Assembly: GCF_900109045.1 (NCBI RefSeq)
Contig: NZ_FNYL01000007.1
Coordinates: forward strand, 248,001 to 312,000
Direction: 5' to 3'
Origin: Dyadobacter sp. SG02
GTDB taxonomy: Bacteria > Bacteroidota > Bacteroidia > Cytophagales > Spirosomataceae
Length of the DNA: 64,000 nt
Numbering within the stretch: position 1 is the stretch's first letter; the number at the start of each line of letters is the position of its first letter. Shown here in pieces: positions 25,401 through 33,421 of this stretch. The notes under the pieces were generated by a model. The model was not told where the DNA came from. It did no database searches and saw nothing but the letters and a program-made list of their open reading frames with translations. The position numbers were made by a program, and so were the translations under genes.

Positions 25401-26087
25401 GCTGCCGACGTCGGCGAATGGGACGATCTGGCCAAACTTCGTTACGAGCAGGAGGTGGTAGGTTTCTACATTTCGGGCCACCCGCTGGATACATTCCGGA
25501 CCGAGCTGGACAATTTCTGTTCGTGCACGGTCGATAAAGTGCTGGAAATCCATGAGGGCGAACGTACGCCGCGGTATTATGGCAAGGAAATCAATGTGGC
25601 GGGCATTGTTACGAGCGCCCAGGAAAGGATGTCGAAAAACGGCAGCCTTTTTATGATCTTCAAAATTGAGGATTACCAGGGCGCCATGGAAATGCTGATC
25701 GGCGGTGAGGACTACATCAGGTTTAAAAACTACCTCCAAGTCGGCCAGTTCCTGTACATCAAAGGCAAAGTGCAGAACCGCTGGAAGCAGGAAGACCAGT
25801 TTGAATTCAAAATTTCGCAGATACAGCTCCTGCCGGAGATCATGGAAAAAATGTGCCGGAAAATCAGAATCAACCTTACGCTGGATCAGATCGACGCGCA
25901 GTTCATTCACGTGCTCAATGAAACCTTCGGAAGTTATCCCGGCGGTTGCCAGGTGAGCATGACGGTGAAGGACCCGGAGAGCCATCTGGAAGTCGAAATG
26001 TTGTCGCGCGGTTACCGCGTAGCGCCTAGTAATGAGCTGTTTAAGGTGCTAAGAGGTTCCCTGGGCGTGAAATTCTTTTTAAACTGA
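22437..26087 (+). CDS. dnaE: DNA polymerase III subunit alpha
   Basis: A 1216-residue replicative polymerase of the C family. The PHP domain opens with His-Leu-His-Cys-His-Thr-Gln-Phe-Ser-Leu-Leu-Asp-Gly (residues 5-17). The polymerase catalytic aspartates lie in Pro-Asp-Ile-Asp-Thr-Asp-Phe (residues 429-435), with the Gly-Pro-Gly-Arg-Gly-Ser-Ala-Ala-Gly-Ser loop before it and Ala-Tyr-Arg-type fingers (Ala-Leu-Tyr-Arg-Pro-Gly-Pro) after it. A helix-hairpin-helix/tau-interacting region and an OB fold (about residues 1040-1130) complete the DnaE1 layout. Length is normal. The large minus-strand frames inside it are shadows. Confidence 0.98.
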   Translation: MQFSHLHCHTQFSLLDGAADIKKLFKKAKEDNMPAVAITDHGNMFGVFEFVAEGNKQGIKPIVGCEFYVVEDRHVRQFTKDKKDVRFHQLLLAKDEIGYKNLVKMCSLGFMEGMYGKYPRIDKELIVKYHQGLIATTCCIGAMVPKTIIRQGEEAAEKEFRWWLDLFGDDFYVELQRHDIRDQYIVNEVLIKFARKYNVKIICSNDSHYVDRDDWNAHDILLCINTGDKQSTPSAKDFDDDKGIPKGSRFAFYNDQFYFKKTSEMLELFNDLPESLDNTNEIVDKIKTLDLRKDILLPNFPIPDEFKTHTLSEMVGKKELTADVLNQWEYLRHLTFEGARRKYEVVTPEIEERLNFELQTIRNMGFPGYFLIVADFIDAGRKMGVFIGPGRGSAAGSAVAYAIGITNIDPVKYDLLFERFLNPDRISMPDIDTDFDDDGRQKVIDYVVKKYGYNQVAQIVTYGTMAAKSAIKDVARVMDLPLPDANMLAKLVPDKPTYNMTLNRIFTAPLEGEGSLMKKEGISPDELENVKRMRSIALGNDLQASVLQEARRLEGTVRNTGIHAAGIIIAPSDLTEIIPVSTSKDSDFLITQYQGKIIEDAGVIKMDFLGLRNLSIIKEALRMIKNNHGVDIVIDDVPLDDPKVFELFQRGETNAIFQFESDGMKKYMRDLIPDRFEHLIAMNALYRPGPIAYIPNFIRRKNGQEEVTYDLPELEEYLADTYGITVYQEQVMLLSQKLAGFTKGQADTLRKAMGKKQIETLNKLKGDFMKGGTEKGLDAKKLEKIWTDWEAFASYAFNKSHSTCYAFVAYQTAYLKAHYQSEYMAAVLTSSLGSIDKITFFLEECKNLGITVLGPDINESERQFGVNKKKEIRFGLAGVKGSGDAAVESIIEERTNNGPFKDVFDFMTRVNLRTVNKKTLESLAYAGAFDCFPEYHRAQYFAVEAGETGTFIEKLIRYANNYHAEKSSAQASLFGMLGDSGSTLAKPKAADVGEWDDLAKLRYEQEVVGFYISGHPLDTFRTELDNFCSCTVDKVLEIHEGERTPRYYGKEINVAGIVTSAQERMSKNGSLFMIFKIEDYQGAMEMLIGGEDYIRFKNYLQVGQFLYIKGKVQNRWKQEDQFEFKISQIQLLPEIMEKMCRKIRINLTLDQIDAQFIHVLNETFGSYPGGCQVSMTVKDPESHLEVEMLSRGYRVAPSNELFKVLRGSLGVKFFLN

Positions 26088-26172
26088 TTTGTATTGAATT
26101 AAATGAGGAACTTTTAGATAGTAATATTCCTTATTAACCCAGATTGATAAATAACATTTAGACACTTAAAAC

Positions 26173-26505
26173 ATGGGAAAAGCACTTGAAATTACCGATA
26201 GCACCTTCGACGAACTGATCCAGGGCGATAAGCCAGTACTGGTTGATTTCTGGGCAGAGTGGTGTGGGCCTTGTAAGATGATCGGTCCGGTTGTAGAGCA
26301 ACTCGCCGGTGAATATGATGGCAAGGCGGTTATCGGTAAAATGGATGTGGATATGAACTCTTCGGTACCTGCAAAATTCGGTATCCGTAGTATCCCTACG
26401 CTGATGATCTTCAAAGGCGGCCAACTGGTAGATAAAGTAGTAGGCGTTGTTCCCAAAACAACCCTGGAAGATAAATTGAATGCGCAGATCGAAGCGACAG
26501 TTTGA
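26173..26505 (+). CDS. trxA: Thioredoxin
   Basis: A 110-residue cytosolic thioredoxin. The redox site is Trp-Ala-Glu-Trp-Cys-Gly-Pro-Cys-Lys at about residues 28-36, and the cis-Pro loop is Ser-Ile-Pro-Thr-Leu. There is no signal peptide. It follows dnaE by 85 bp on the same strand but has its own terminator. Confidence 0.97.
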   Translation: MGKALEITDSTFDELIQGDKPVLVDFWAEWCGPCKMIGPVVEQLAGEYDGKAVIGKMDVDMNSSVPAKFGIRSIPTLMIFKGGQLVDKVVGVVPKTTLEDKLNAQIEATV

Positions 26506-26529
26506 TAGTCGCCGATTAGCGAAAGAGTT

Positions 26530-26557
26530 TAAAGCCCCGGTGACGGGGCTTTTTTTG
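26530..26557 (+). terminator. Rho-independent terminator after trxA
   Basis: AAAGCCCCG-GTGA-CGGGGCTTT followed by TTTTT, a textbook terminator 25 bp after the trxA stop, in the convergent gap. Confidence 0.9.
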
Positions 26558-26596
26558 TGGATCAAGCGGCGCAAATGGCCGGCCAAAATCCGCTGT

Positions 26597-27289
26597 TCAC
26601 CCTGAATCCCGCAAGGATGTAACATTGCTGCCAGCCAATTTCAATATCGCCGCAACATGCGAGAACAGCACCGCGGGGACAATAAATGCGGGCAGCAAAA
26701 CAAATGGCGCTTTCAACAAACCGGTATTCGGTTGGTCGAAAGCAAATTGCTGAAACGGAGTCGGCGCTGAGAGTATGGCGCGGACCACGATGTTGAGGAG
26801 CAAACCCAGGCACGCCGCATTCCAAATCAACAATCCCTTGTGGCCGATAATGCCTCTGCGGTAGCCGATCCAAAGTAATGGCGCCGTAATGCCCGAAAGA
26901 ATATCCGGATTACTGCCTTCAAACGTCATTAGTCGGGGGATTTCTCCCATTCGAAAGAGAAAAAGCAATGCAAGTTCGACGGCTATTCGGACGGTATGAA
27001 GTAATGTCAGATACTTTAAAGAACTGTTTTCAATGAGGGTTCTGCGTTGGAAAACCGCCAGATAGAGGATGAAAAGTACAGGAGGTATAATGGCTAATGC
27101 AAAGTGCGGAGGCAGACTGGTGGTATCCAGGTAAAATCCTTTGGCACTCAATGCAATTTGCACCGGCATCCAGACCAATGCTAAAAACCACATGAATTTC
27201 GGAGCGCGGGTAGCCTGGTAAAGCATTATCCACGTCGCCACGACAATGGCGATGAAGAATGCGGGGAGGAATGTTGGAAGGTTGTTCAT
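26597..27289 (-). CDS. Hypothetical polytopic membrane protein
   Basis: A 230-residue protein with six or seven hydrophobic segments spread over its length and very few charged residues between them. I recognise no domain. It lies downstream of the Crp-family regulator on the same strand (154-bp gap), an arrangement often seen in Bacteroidota where a Crp-type regulator controls one small membrane protein. The ATG at 27289 is chosen because the first hydrophobic helix starts soon after; a frame opening at 27313 adds eight polar residues. Confidence 0.65.
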   Translation of the reverse strand: MNNLPTFLPAFFIAIVVATWIMLYQATRAPKFMWFLALVWMPVQIALSAKGFYLDTTSLPPHFALAIIPPVLFILYLAVFQRRTLIENSSLKYLTLLHTVRIAVELALLFLFRMGEIPRLMTFEGSNPDILSGITAPLLWIGYRRGIIGHKGLLIWNAACLGLLLNIVVRAILSAPTPFQQFAFDQPNTGLLKAPFVLLPAFIVPAVLFSHVAAILKLAGSNVTSLRDSG

Positions 27290-27443
27290 GGCATTTGATC
27301 GATTTTCAGGCAAATAAAATCAATCGATTGGCGAAGAATCTTGCCAAATGGCAACTAATGATCTCACGGCAATGCCCGACCTTCCTGACTACAAATGCCA
27401 ACTTCTGACAAACCCCGACCGACAATGCTTCCGATGCACCGCG

Positions 27444-28040
27444 CTACTTCCCGGAAATCTCCTTCCTGATCCGGCTAAGAGACGTGTCCGTAATGCCGAG
27501 GTAGGTCGCAATGGTGCGCAATGGCGCGTGCTGGAAAATGTCCGGGCTGGTTTGCAGCAGTTGCAAATAGCGGGCTTCCGCAGTTTCCGTAATGGTCGAC
27601 AGCATGCGGGATTTAAGGTTGGAGAATCCGTTCACCAGAATGCTTCTGCCGAATTCGCGAAACTCGGGCAATGCGTGAAAGAGCTCGTTGAGGGTTGCGT
27701 ACGTGATCGCGATGCCTGTGCAGGGCGTGAGCGCTTGTATGTTTTCGCGCGAGGGAATGCGGTGGAAGAAGGACGCTATTTCAAAAACGACCTGCTGCGG
27801 GCCGTGAAAGCTGGTAGTAATGTCGTTGCCGTCGGGATCGGTGGCAAACGATCGCATATAGCCTTCGGTCAGGAAAACGTATTCGTTTGATACTGAGCCC
27901 TCTTTGAGTAGAAAATCGCCTTTGCCGAAACGGACGGTGTAAAAACGCCCGGCAATATCCGACGCGGTTTTCATGGGCATCGGATATGCTTTGGTGATAA
28001 AATCGACGAGTTTCTCCCGCTCCGGCGTCAAGCTATTCAT
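27444..28040 (-). CDS. Crp/Fnr-family transcriptional regulator
   Basis: A 198-residue regulator. Residues about 25-120 form a cyclic-nucleotide-binding-like beta roll (Phe-Gly-Lys-Gly-Asp-Phe-Leu-Leu-Lys-Glu-Gly and Glu-Gly-Tyr-Met-Arg-Ser), though the phosphate-binding Arg/Glu signature of true cAMP binders is not evident. The C-terminal helix-turn-helix reads Thr-Ile-Ala-Thr-Tyr-Leu-Gly-Ile-Thr-Asp-Thr-Ser-Leu-Ser-Arg-Ile-Arg. It starts at the ATG at 28040, overlapping the end of the epimerase-like gene by eight bases, so it is coupled to the upstream amidoligase operon and may regulate it. Confidence 0.88.
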   Translation of the reverse strand: MNSLTPEREKLVDFITKAYPMPMKTASDIAGRFYTVRFGKGDFLLKEGSVSNEYVFLTEGYMRSFATDPDGNDITTSFHGPQQVVFEIASFFHRIPSRENIQALTPCTGIAITYATLNELFHALPEFREFGRSILVNGFSNLKSRMLSTITETAEARYLQLLQTSPDIFQHAPLRTIATYLGITDTSLSRIRKEISGK

Positions 28041-28923
28041 TAATCTCAATCTTAAAACTCGCCTCGAACGTCCCGCCCGCTTCCAGTTTCAGAATGCCTT
28101 CTTTCGTTTCAAAGTTTTGATCCGAATCGTCGCTATCGGCAATACCCAGCCACGGTTCGATGCAGACGAAATGGTTTTTGGGATTGCCGCCGGCTTTTGC
28201 CCAAATGCCTAAATAAGGAAAGTCTTTGTAATAAACAGTGATTACCTGCCCCGATCTGGTGCTTCGAAGGCTTACTTGTTTTGAAATCAAATGCTTGAAA
28301 ATCAATGCGTCATTATCGAACAGGTGGCCATTCAAATGCAGCACGTTGGTATGTTCCAGAACGGGTTTGGTAGTGTTGCCTACGAGCCCGCTTTTTTCCA
28401 AAATCCAGGTCGAGTCGTTTTCAATGGCTTCGAATTCGAGATAGTAATCCTCATAAACTTCATCTTCGTGCAACGGGCATTTGAATGCAGGGTGGCCGCC
28501 GAGGGAAAAAAGCATTTCCGAGCCGCCGTGGTTGATCACTTTATGGTCGATGACTACCTTCTTACCATCCAGGCGGTAAGTGATCTGAAACTCAAATTGA
28601 AAAGGATAAATAGCAAGCGTTTCTTCGCTGTATTTTAGTGTAAATGTAAGACTATCAGCTGTTTGACTTGTTAGTTTTACATTCGCATTGTTACGCACCA
28701 TGCCATGCCGGGGTACCGCATATTCACCGCCTTTATACTTCACAAAGCCATTCTTGATAGCCCCGATCACCGGGAACAGCACAGGTGCATAGCTGGCCCA
28801 AACGGCCGGATCGGCATTCCAGAGAAAGTCTTTGCCGGTTACGGTCGACTGGATCTGGCAGAGCTCGGCGCCGGTTTCTTGCACAGAAATCTTTAAATGG
28901 TCGTTTTGAATGGAATAGTTCAT
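28033..28923 (-). CDS. Aldose 1-epimerase family protein
   Basis: A 296-residue galactose-mutarotase-fold protein. Typical segments: Phe-Leu-Trp-Asn-Ala-Asp-Pro-x-x-Trp, then Pro-Val-Leu-Phe-Pro-x-Ile-Gly, the conserved His in Pro-Arg-His-Gly-Met-Val-Arg, and Gly-Gly-His-Pro-Ala-Phe. It belongs to the LacX-like subgroup of aldose 1-epimerases, whose substrate is generally unknown. It follows the aminotransferase by 5 bp and overlaps the Crp-family gene by 8 bp, making it part of the operon. The first ATG (28923) is used rather than a TTG nine bases earlier. Confidence 0.88.
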   Translation of the reverse strand: MNYSIQNDHLKISVQETGAELCQIQSTVTGKDFLWNADPAVWASYAPVLFPVIGAIKNGFVKYKGGEYAVPRHGMVRNNANVKLTSQTADSLTFTLKYSEETLAIYPFQFEFQITYRLDGKKVVIDHKVINHGGSEMLFSLGGHPAFKCPLHEDEVYEDYYLEFEAIENDSTWILEKSGLVGNTTKPVLEHTNVLHLNGHLFDNDALIFKHLISKQVSLRSTRSGQVITVYYKDFPYLGIWAKAGGNPKNHFVCIEPWLGIADSDDSDQNFETKEGILKLEAGGTFEASFKIEINE

Positions 28924-28928
28924 ATTGT

Positions 28929-30140
28929 TCAAGAATTCAGGACTTTGATAATGGTTGCGCAGGCTTCGCGGATTTGCGCTTCTGTGATAGTCAGCGGCGG
29001 CGCGATGCGCATGGAATTGTCACAAAACAGGAACCAGTCGGTCACAACGCCCTGCTCGATGCATTGATCGATGGTCGCTTTCAGTTGATCGAAAGAGGCC
29101 ATTTCTGCCGCAAGCATAAGGCCTTTTCCCCGTATTTCCTTGATTTCCGGGTGAATTAACAGTGATTTAAACAGTTCGCCCTTGGCAATGGACGCTTCCG
29201 CCAGCTGCTCGTCGATCGTTACCCGCAAGGCAGCCAGCGATGCCGCACAACTCACAGGATGCCCGCCAAATGTAGTGATATGGCCCAGTATAGGGTTGGT
29301 TTTCAGTACTTTCATGATCTGCTGTGATGCCATGAAAGCACCGATCGGCATACCGCCGCCCATACTCTTGGCGCTGAGCAGAATGTCAGGGTAAATACCG
29401 TATTGTTCAAATGCCCAGAAACTTCCGGTTCGCCCAAAGCCCGTTTGTATTTCATCCAAAATGAGCAACGTGCCGGTTTCGGTGCATCTTCGGCGCAGTG
29501 CAACGAGGTAGCCGGCATCAGGCACGCGTACCCCCGATTCTCCGCCGATTACTTCGATGACGACGGCGGCGGTTTGGTCTGTAATTTTCTCTAAATCAGG
29601 TAAATGACCATGTTGAATATGCTTCACACCCGGCAATAGCGGGCGAAAATTTCTTTTGAAAAACTCCGCCCCGGCCAGACTTAATGCACCTTGGGTAGCT
29701 CCGTGGTAGGCATTGTAGCAGGAAATGAATTCGCGCCGCCTGGTAAAACGTTTCGCCAGTTTCATCGCGCCCTCCACCGCTTCGGTACCTGAGTTGGTGA
29801 AATACACATTATCGATCAGGCCAAAAGGTGACGGGTCCGGGGCTTCGACATGCAGCGTATCGGTCAGTGCCTTAGCGAGTTGTACCTGCGCGCCTTGTAC
29901 GTACTCCCCGTACACGAGCAAATGCATGTGCTTATCGAGCTGTGCGTGAATGGCTTCGAGGACTTTCGGGTGCCGATGCCCGACGTTGCTGACGCCGATA
30001 CCGGAAATCAGGTCCATATACGACTTGCCGTCCGGACCGTACATATAAACGCCCTCGGCCTTTTCAATTTCAAGGGCAAGCGGGAAATCGGAAGTTTGCG
30101 CCAGATGGTCGAAAAAGTGCTGGCGATGTGAGATATGCAT
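28929..30140 (-). CDS. Class III PLP-dependent aminotransferase
   Basis: A 403-residue aspartate-aminotransferase-fold enzyme of class III (acetylornithine, 4-aminobutyrate and diaminobutyrate transaminases). It shows Asp-Leu-Ile-Ser-Gly-Ile-Gly-Val at the N-terminus, Phe-Thr-Asn-Ser-Gly-Thr-Glu-Ala-Val-Glu-Gly-Ala-Met-Lys-Leu-Ala-Arg-like cofactor site, Asp-Glu-Ile-Gln-Thr-Gly-Phe-Gly-Arg-Thr-Gly, and the PLP lysine in Leu-Ser-Ala-Lys-Ser-Met-Gly-Gly-Gly. It begins one base after the stop of the permuted ATP-grasp-like gene, so it is tightly coupled to the amidoligase operon and probably supplies or removes an amino group for that pathway. The substrate is not known. Confidence 0.92.
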   Translation of the reverse strand: MHISHRQHFFDHLAQTSDFPLALEIEKAEGVYMYGPDGKSYMDLISGIGVSNVGHRHPKVLEAIHAQLDKHMHLLVYGEYVQGAQVQLAKALTDTLHVEAPDPSPFGLIDNVYFTNSGTEAVEGAMKLAKRFTRRREFISCYNAYHGATQGALSLAGAEFFKRNFRPLLPGVKHIQHGHLPDLEKITDQTAAVVIEVIGGESGVRVPDAGYLVALRRRCTETGTLLILDEIQTGFGRTGSFWAFEQYGIYPDILLSAKSMGGGMPIGAFMASQQIMKVLKTNPILGHITTFGGHPVSCAASLAALRVTIDEQLAEASIAKGELFKSLLIHPEIKEIRGKGLMLAAEMASFDQLKATIDQCIEQGVVTDWFLFCDNSMRIAPPLTITEAQIREACATIIKVLNS

Positions 30141-30141
30141 T

Positions 30142-31335
30142 CTAATGTTCAAAAAAACTGGCACTGCCGCCCACCCAGGTGAAATCCTTGTTGTACCGGA
30201 CGCCGATCATTTCGCCCCGACTTAACCGGCTGAGACTGATCAGCAGTTCGGGCTTTTCGGCATCGTCGGGCCAGCCGTACATCATGCGGATTTCGCATTT
30301 CACGAGGCCGTCGGGCGCCTGGATCACGGGCTCGTAGGCGACTTTTCGCTGCAATATATAATTTTCCGGGTCGGCAATGGCGTCCAGATCCGCTTTTGTG
30401 AGGTGTAATTGCACGCCCGAACCGGCAAATGAGAACAGGGGCTTCAAAACATAATTTTGAAGGTCATTGGGGAAATCGCCTTGGTACTCGCTCAGAAAGC
30501 GTGTCTCCGGCACAAATTCTCCATTCAAAAACGGCATGGCAAACTTGCTGATCCTGAAAAACCAGTTGGGGTGACCGACCCATTGCACATCGACGTCGTC
30601 GGTGAAATGGTAGCTGGTTTGGAGGTCGGGATAGTTGAACAGGTCGTCGAAAATGAGCCGGTTGTAAATGCGTTTGACCTGGATTTTCCTGCCTTCTTTT
30701 TCATAAAACAGCTGCCTGCCTTCGCGGATCAGTTTGGTATAACAAACCGCCTTGATGCCCAGCATTTGCTCGGTTACGGCGAAATCAATGCGTGTTTTCT
30801 GCTTTTCAGGATAAATTTCAAGTAAAATCACATTTTCCGGTTGTTCCTCGCCGAGGATCAGCGCTTTTAGTTTGGATACATATTCATCATAAGTATCCGA
30901 CCCAAAGAGGTATTTGAAATTTTCATTTATGTCAAAATGCTTCCTGAAAGTCTCGGATAGGAATGCCTGGTACCCGAAAATCGATGGAAAGCCCTGTAAT
31001 TCAATGAGCTGTGGAACGAGCTCGCCTGCCTCGTTACGGCAAATCGCGAAATCGATAGCCAGAAAAGAAGTATGCGCGTTCTCCCCGGGTACGTATTGGT
31101 TCGATGGTACGGCACGGTCGGTTTTGGCGCGAAAATCGGGTGAAACCAATGTACGGATGATTTCGTCGGAAGCCTGCCTGATTTTCTCCGTCAGGTTCTT
31201 AGGTATAAAAACAGGCGTTTCCGCAACCCTGAAATCCAGTTGACCGGGAAACGCCGCGCTGAGTGATCCGACGAATTCCTCGTATCCTTTCTCCGTGAAG
31301 GAGTTGTTGAACGCTTCCCGGGCTTGCTTATGCAT
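30142..31335 (-). CDS. ATP-grasp-like protein, apparently circularly permuted
   Basis: A 397-residue protein without an obvious standard family. The region Asn-Tyr-Val-Leu-Lys-Pro-Leu-Phe-Ser-Phe-Ala-Gly-Ser-Gly-Val-Gln (about residues 292-307) looks like the ATP-grasp Lys/glycine-loop, and Val-Lys-Cys-Glu-Ile-Arg-Met-Met-Tyr (about 348-356) like the following catalytic strand. The metal-binding acidic motif that normally ends the domain instead appears early, as Leu-Ile-Glu-Leu-Gln-Gly-Phe-Pro-Ser (about 111-119). That order matches circularly permuted ATP-grasp enzymes such as glutathionylspermidine synthetase. It overlaps the amidotransferase-like gene by 8 bp (ATGCATAA). A role in amide-bond formation is inference. 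Confidence 0.6.
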   Translation of the reverse strand: MHKQAREAFNNSFTEKGYEEFVGSLSAAFPGQLDFRVAETPVFIPKNLTEKIRQASDEIIRTLVSPDFRAKTDRAVPSNQYVPGENAHTSFLAIDFAICRNEAGELVPQLIELQGFPSIFGYQAFLSETFRKHFDINENFKYLFGSDTYDEYVSKLKALILGEEQPENVILLEIYPEKQKTRIDFAVTEQMLGIKAVCYTKLIREGRQLFYEKEGRKIQVKRIYNRLIFDDLFNYPDLQTSYHFTDDVDVQWVGHPNWFFRISKFAMPFLNGEFVPETRFLSEYQGDFPNDLQNYVLKPLFSFAGSGVQLHLTKADLDAIADPENYILQRKVAYEPVIQAPDGLVKCEIRMMYGWPDDAEKPELLISLSRLSRGEMIGVRYNKDFTWVGGSASFFEH

Positions 31336-32170
31336 AGGCTGGCTGGAACGTTTTGTTGAACGCGTTTTTCAGAAATGCAGGGATAACGATCGTCTCCGTC
31401 ATCGAAATCTTTTCGGGATCGTTCAAATGCTCGATCATGTCGTTGTATTTCTGCTCGCCGTGCGCTTTGATAATCGCTATTTTTTTGTCTTCATTTAAGA
31501 AGTAGCGTAGCATACCTTCCGCATCGGCTTCGGGGTGAAACTGTGTGCCGACGATCTCGTTGGAAAAGCGAATTGCCATCACGGCGCGTTCGAGTGGCAC
31601 GTGCGGACGGACTTTTTCCAGACAAAGCAGCCTGGCGCCCAAAGCATCGAATGCGGCCCGGTTCGGCTGGGTAACCTGAAAATCGCGTGAATCGACGATC
31701 CAGAACGGGTCGCTCAATGCATTCAGCAGCGGATCTTTGCGGCCATTCGACGTCTTATGCACCGGAAACGTTCCAAACGAAGTTTTCCGCCGCTTGCTCA
31801 CCGCCGCCAGTTCCCAGTGAATACAGGCCATTTGAAAAGAATGACAGATCAGGAACAAATGCTTTTTGACGCGGTTCTGCCGCTTCGCATTGTAAGCCAG
31901 TATTTTATCCAAAAACCCGAAGAATTTCTTTTCCCAGGCTTCGCCCACCGGTGCCGGATTTCCCGGACCTCCCGTAGAAATGTATGCGTCGAAGTCCATT
32001 CCCGGCACTTCGCGTTTTTGTCTTACATCAAAAACCGTGAATTCAACGGGCACGCTCTGCTGCTCTCCGAATGCGGCGATGATCTTTTTGATACATCGCA
32101 TTCCCTCGTTGGGGTGGCCGTTGTACATGTCCAGGATCGCGATCCGGAAATGCTTTTCATGAGTGGTCAT
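31328..32170 (-). CDS. Class I glutamine amidotransferase-like protein
   Basis: A 280-residue protein of the GATase1 fold. The nucleophile elbow reads Leu-Ile-Cys-His-Ser-Phe-Gln-Met-Ala (Cys at about residue 110), where classic members have Gly-x-Cys-x-Gly-x-Gln, so the glycine after the Cys+1 residue is Ser. The catalytic His-x-Glu is present as Thr-Gln-Phe-His-Pro-Glu-Ala (about 216-222), and an oxyanion-loop Ser-Thr-Gly-Gly-Pro-Gly is near residue 66. It may hydrolyse glutamine to feed ammonia to a neighbouring ligase, or cleave a gamma-glutamyl product. A 60-residue C-terminal extension follows the fold. No separate synthase domain is fused. Confidence 0.82.
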   Translation of the reverse strand: MTTHEKHFRIAILDMYNGHPNEGMRCIKKIIAAFGEQQSVPVEFTVFDVRQKREVPGMDFDAYISTGGPGNPAPVGEAWEKKFFGFLDKILAYNAKRQNRVKKHLFLICHSFQMACIHWELAAVSKRRKTSFGTFPVHKTSNGRKDPLLNALSDPFWIVDSRDFQVTQPNRAAFDALGARLLCLEKVRPHVPLERAVMAIRFSNEIVGTQFHPEADAEGMLRYFLNEDKKIAIIKAHGEQKYNDMIEHLNDPEKISMTETIVIPAFLKNAFNKTFQPAYA

Positions 32171-32292
32171 TTTAGTAGGTAGCCGGTTCGTGTCAGTAAA
32201 ATCGGCTGTTAAGTGATAGAATCGGGTAACCTATTTGAAACAAATGTGTTCCTGATTAGTTCGGGTTTTTGGTTAAAAGTTTGTTTTAATTC

Positions 32293-33393
32293 TTAGCAAA
32301 TCCCGATTTTGGTTTCTGAAACAATATAATCTACAACCGCATTCAAACTGCCCGTTTCTTCGAAAACAGCCAGCTGACGGTCAGCGCCGGTGCCCATTTC
32401 GAGGATCTGGTGAATGTATTCGATCTCCTTGCGGCTGCCGAGTTCGTCGAGCACGTCGTCGATGAATTCGAGCAACTCGTGGATCAGGGTTTTGTACTCC
32501 ACTTCCTGCTGCTTGCCGAAGTCGATGAGCTTGCTGCTGATGCCGTACCGCGCCGCGCGCCATTTGTTTTCATTGATGAGCATCCGGCGGTAGGGGCGGA
32601 AACTCAGGTTCTGGCTGTGCAGCTTGTGGATCTTGGCTACGAGCGCCTGCATGATCGCGGCGAGGCATATGGTCTCGTCCGTGCGCATGGGCACGTCGCA
32701 CATGCGGAACTCGATGGTGTTGAAAAACGGGTGCACGCGGATGTCCCACCAGATTTTCTTGCCATTATCGATGCAATTGGTCTTGACCAGTAATGCCACA
32801 TACTCATCGTATTCGGCTGCGCTGGAAAAGAAATCCGGAATGCCGGTCCGTGGGAATTTGTCGAAAACCTTGGAGCGGTACGATTTGAAACCGGTATTAC
32901 GCCCGCACCAGAACGGCGAGTTGGTCGACAGCGCATAAATGTGCGGCAGGAAATACCTTACCGCATTCATGATCTGAATCCCCTCGTTGCGGCTCTCGAT
33001 GCCCACGTGCACGTGCAACCCGAAAATGAGGTTGCCCCGCGCCACGTCGCGCATTTCGTCGATGATCTCATCGTAGCGCGGGTCGGGTGTGATCAGCTGG
33101 TCCACCCAGTCGGCGAAGGGGTGTGTACCGGCGGCCGCGACTTGGAGGTCCTGCTTTTCGGCCAGGTCCAGGATCATTTTGCGCAGGTAGGTCACTTCCT
33201 CCCGCGCTTCCTGGATATTATGGCAGATATTCGTGCCTACTTCCACCACCGCCTGATGCATTTCCGCCTTCACGCGCTCCTTCAAGGTTATTTTCCCATC
33301 TTCAACCAGCTTTGACATATGCGACCGCAGGTTTCGGGTAACCGGGTCGATGGTTTGAAATTCTTCTTCAATTCCCAGGGTGAATGTTGCCAT
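32293..33393 (-). CDS. Carboxylate-amine ligase, glutamate-cysteine ligase family 2 (YbdK-like, COG2170)
   Basis: A 366-residue ligase of the GCS2 branch of the glutamine-synthetase/GCL superfamily. It has Leu-Gly-Ile-Glu-Glu-Glu-Phe-Gln at residues 6-13, Phe-Gly-Leu-His-Val-His-Val-Gly (about 121-128) and Glu-Phe-Arg-Met-Cys-Asp-Val-Pro, which bind metal and ATP. Family members activate a gamma- or alpha-carboxylate with ATP and join it to an amine; YbdK itself shows weak gamma-glutamylcysteine synthetase activity. Its position between an ATP-grasp ligase and an amidotransferase-like gene points to a multi-step peptide or amide pathway. Confidence 0.92.
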   Translation of the reverse strand: MATFTLGIEEEFQTIDPVTRNLRSHMSKLVEDGKITLKERVKAEMHQAVVEVGTNICHNIQEAREEVTYLRKMILDLAEKQDLQVAAAGTHPFADWVDQLITPDPRYDEIIDEMRDVARGNLIFGLHVHVGIESRNEGIQIMNAVRYFLPHIYALSTNSPFWCGRNTGFKSYRSKVFDKFPRTGIPDFFSSAAEYDEYVALLVKTNCIDNGKKIWWDIRVHPFFNTIEFRMCDVPMRTDETICLAAIMQALVAKIHKLHSQNLSFRPYRRMLINENKWRAARYGISSKLIDFGKQQEVEYKTLIHELLEFIDDVLDELGSRKEIEYIHQILEMGTGADRQLAVFEETGSLNAVVDYIVSETKIGIC

Positions 33394-33421
33394 AATGCAA
33401 AAGCGGCTGAATTTTAGTTCG

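Noticed and set aside
24075-25985. A 636-residue minus-strand reading frame
   Set aside because: Antisense to dnaE, whose codon-level motifs are complete; no recognisable protein on the opposite strand.
27348-27890. A 180-residue plus-strand reading frame
   Set aside because: Shadow of the Crp-family regulator on the minus strand.
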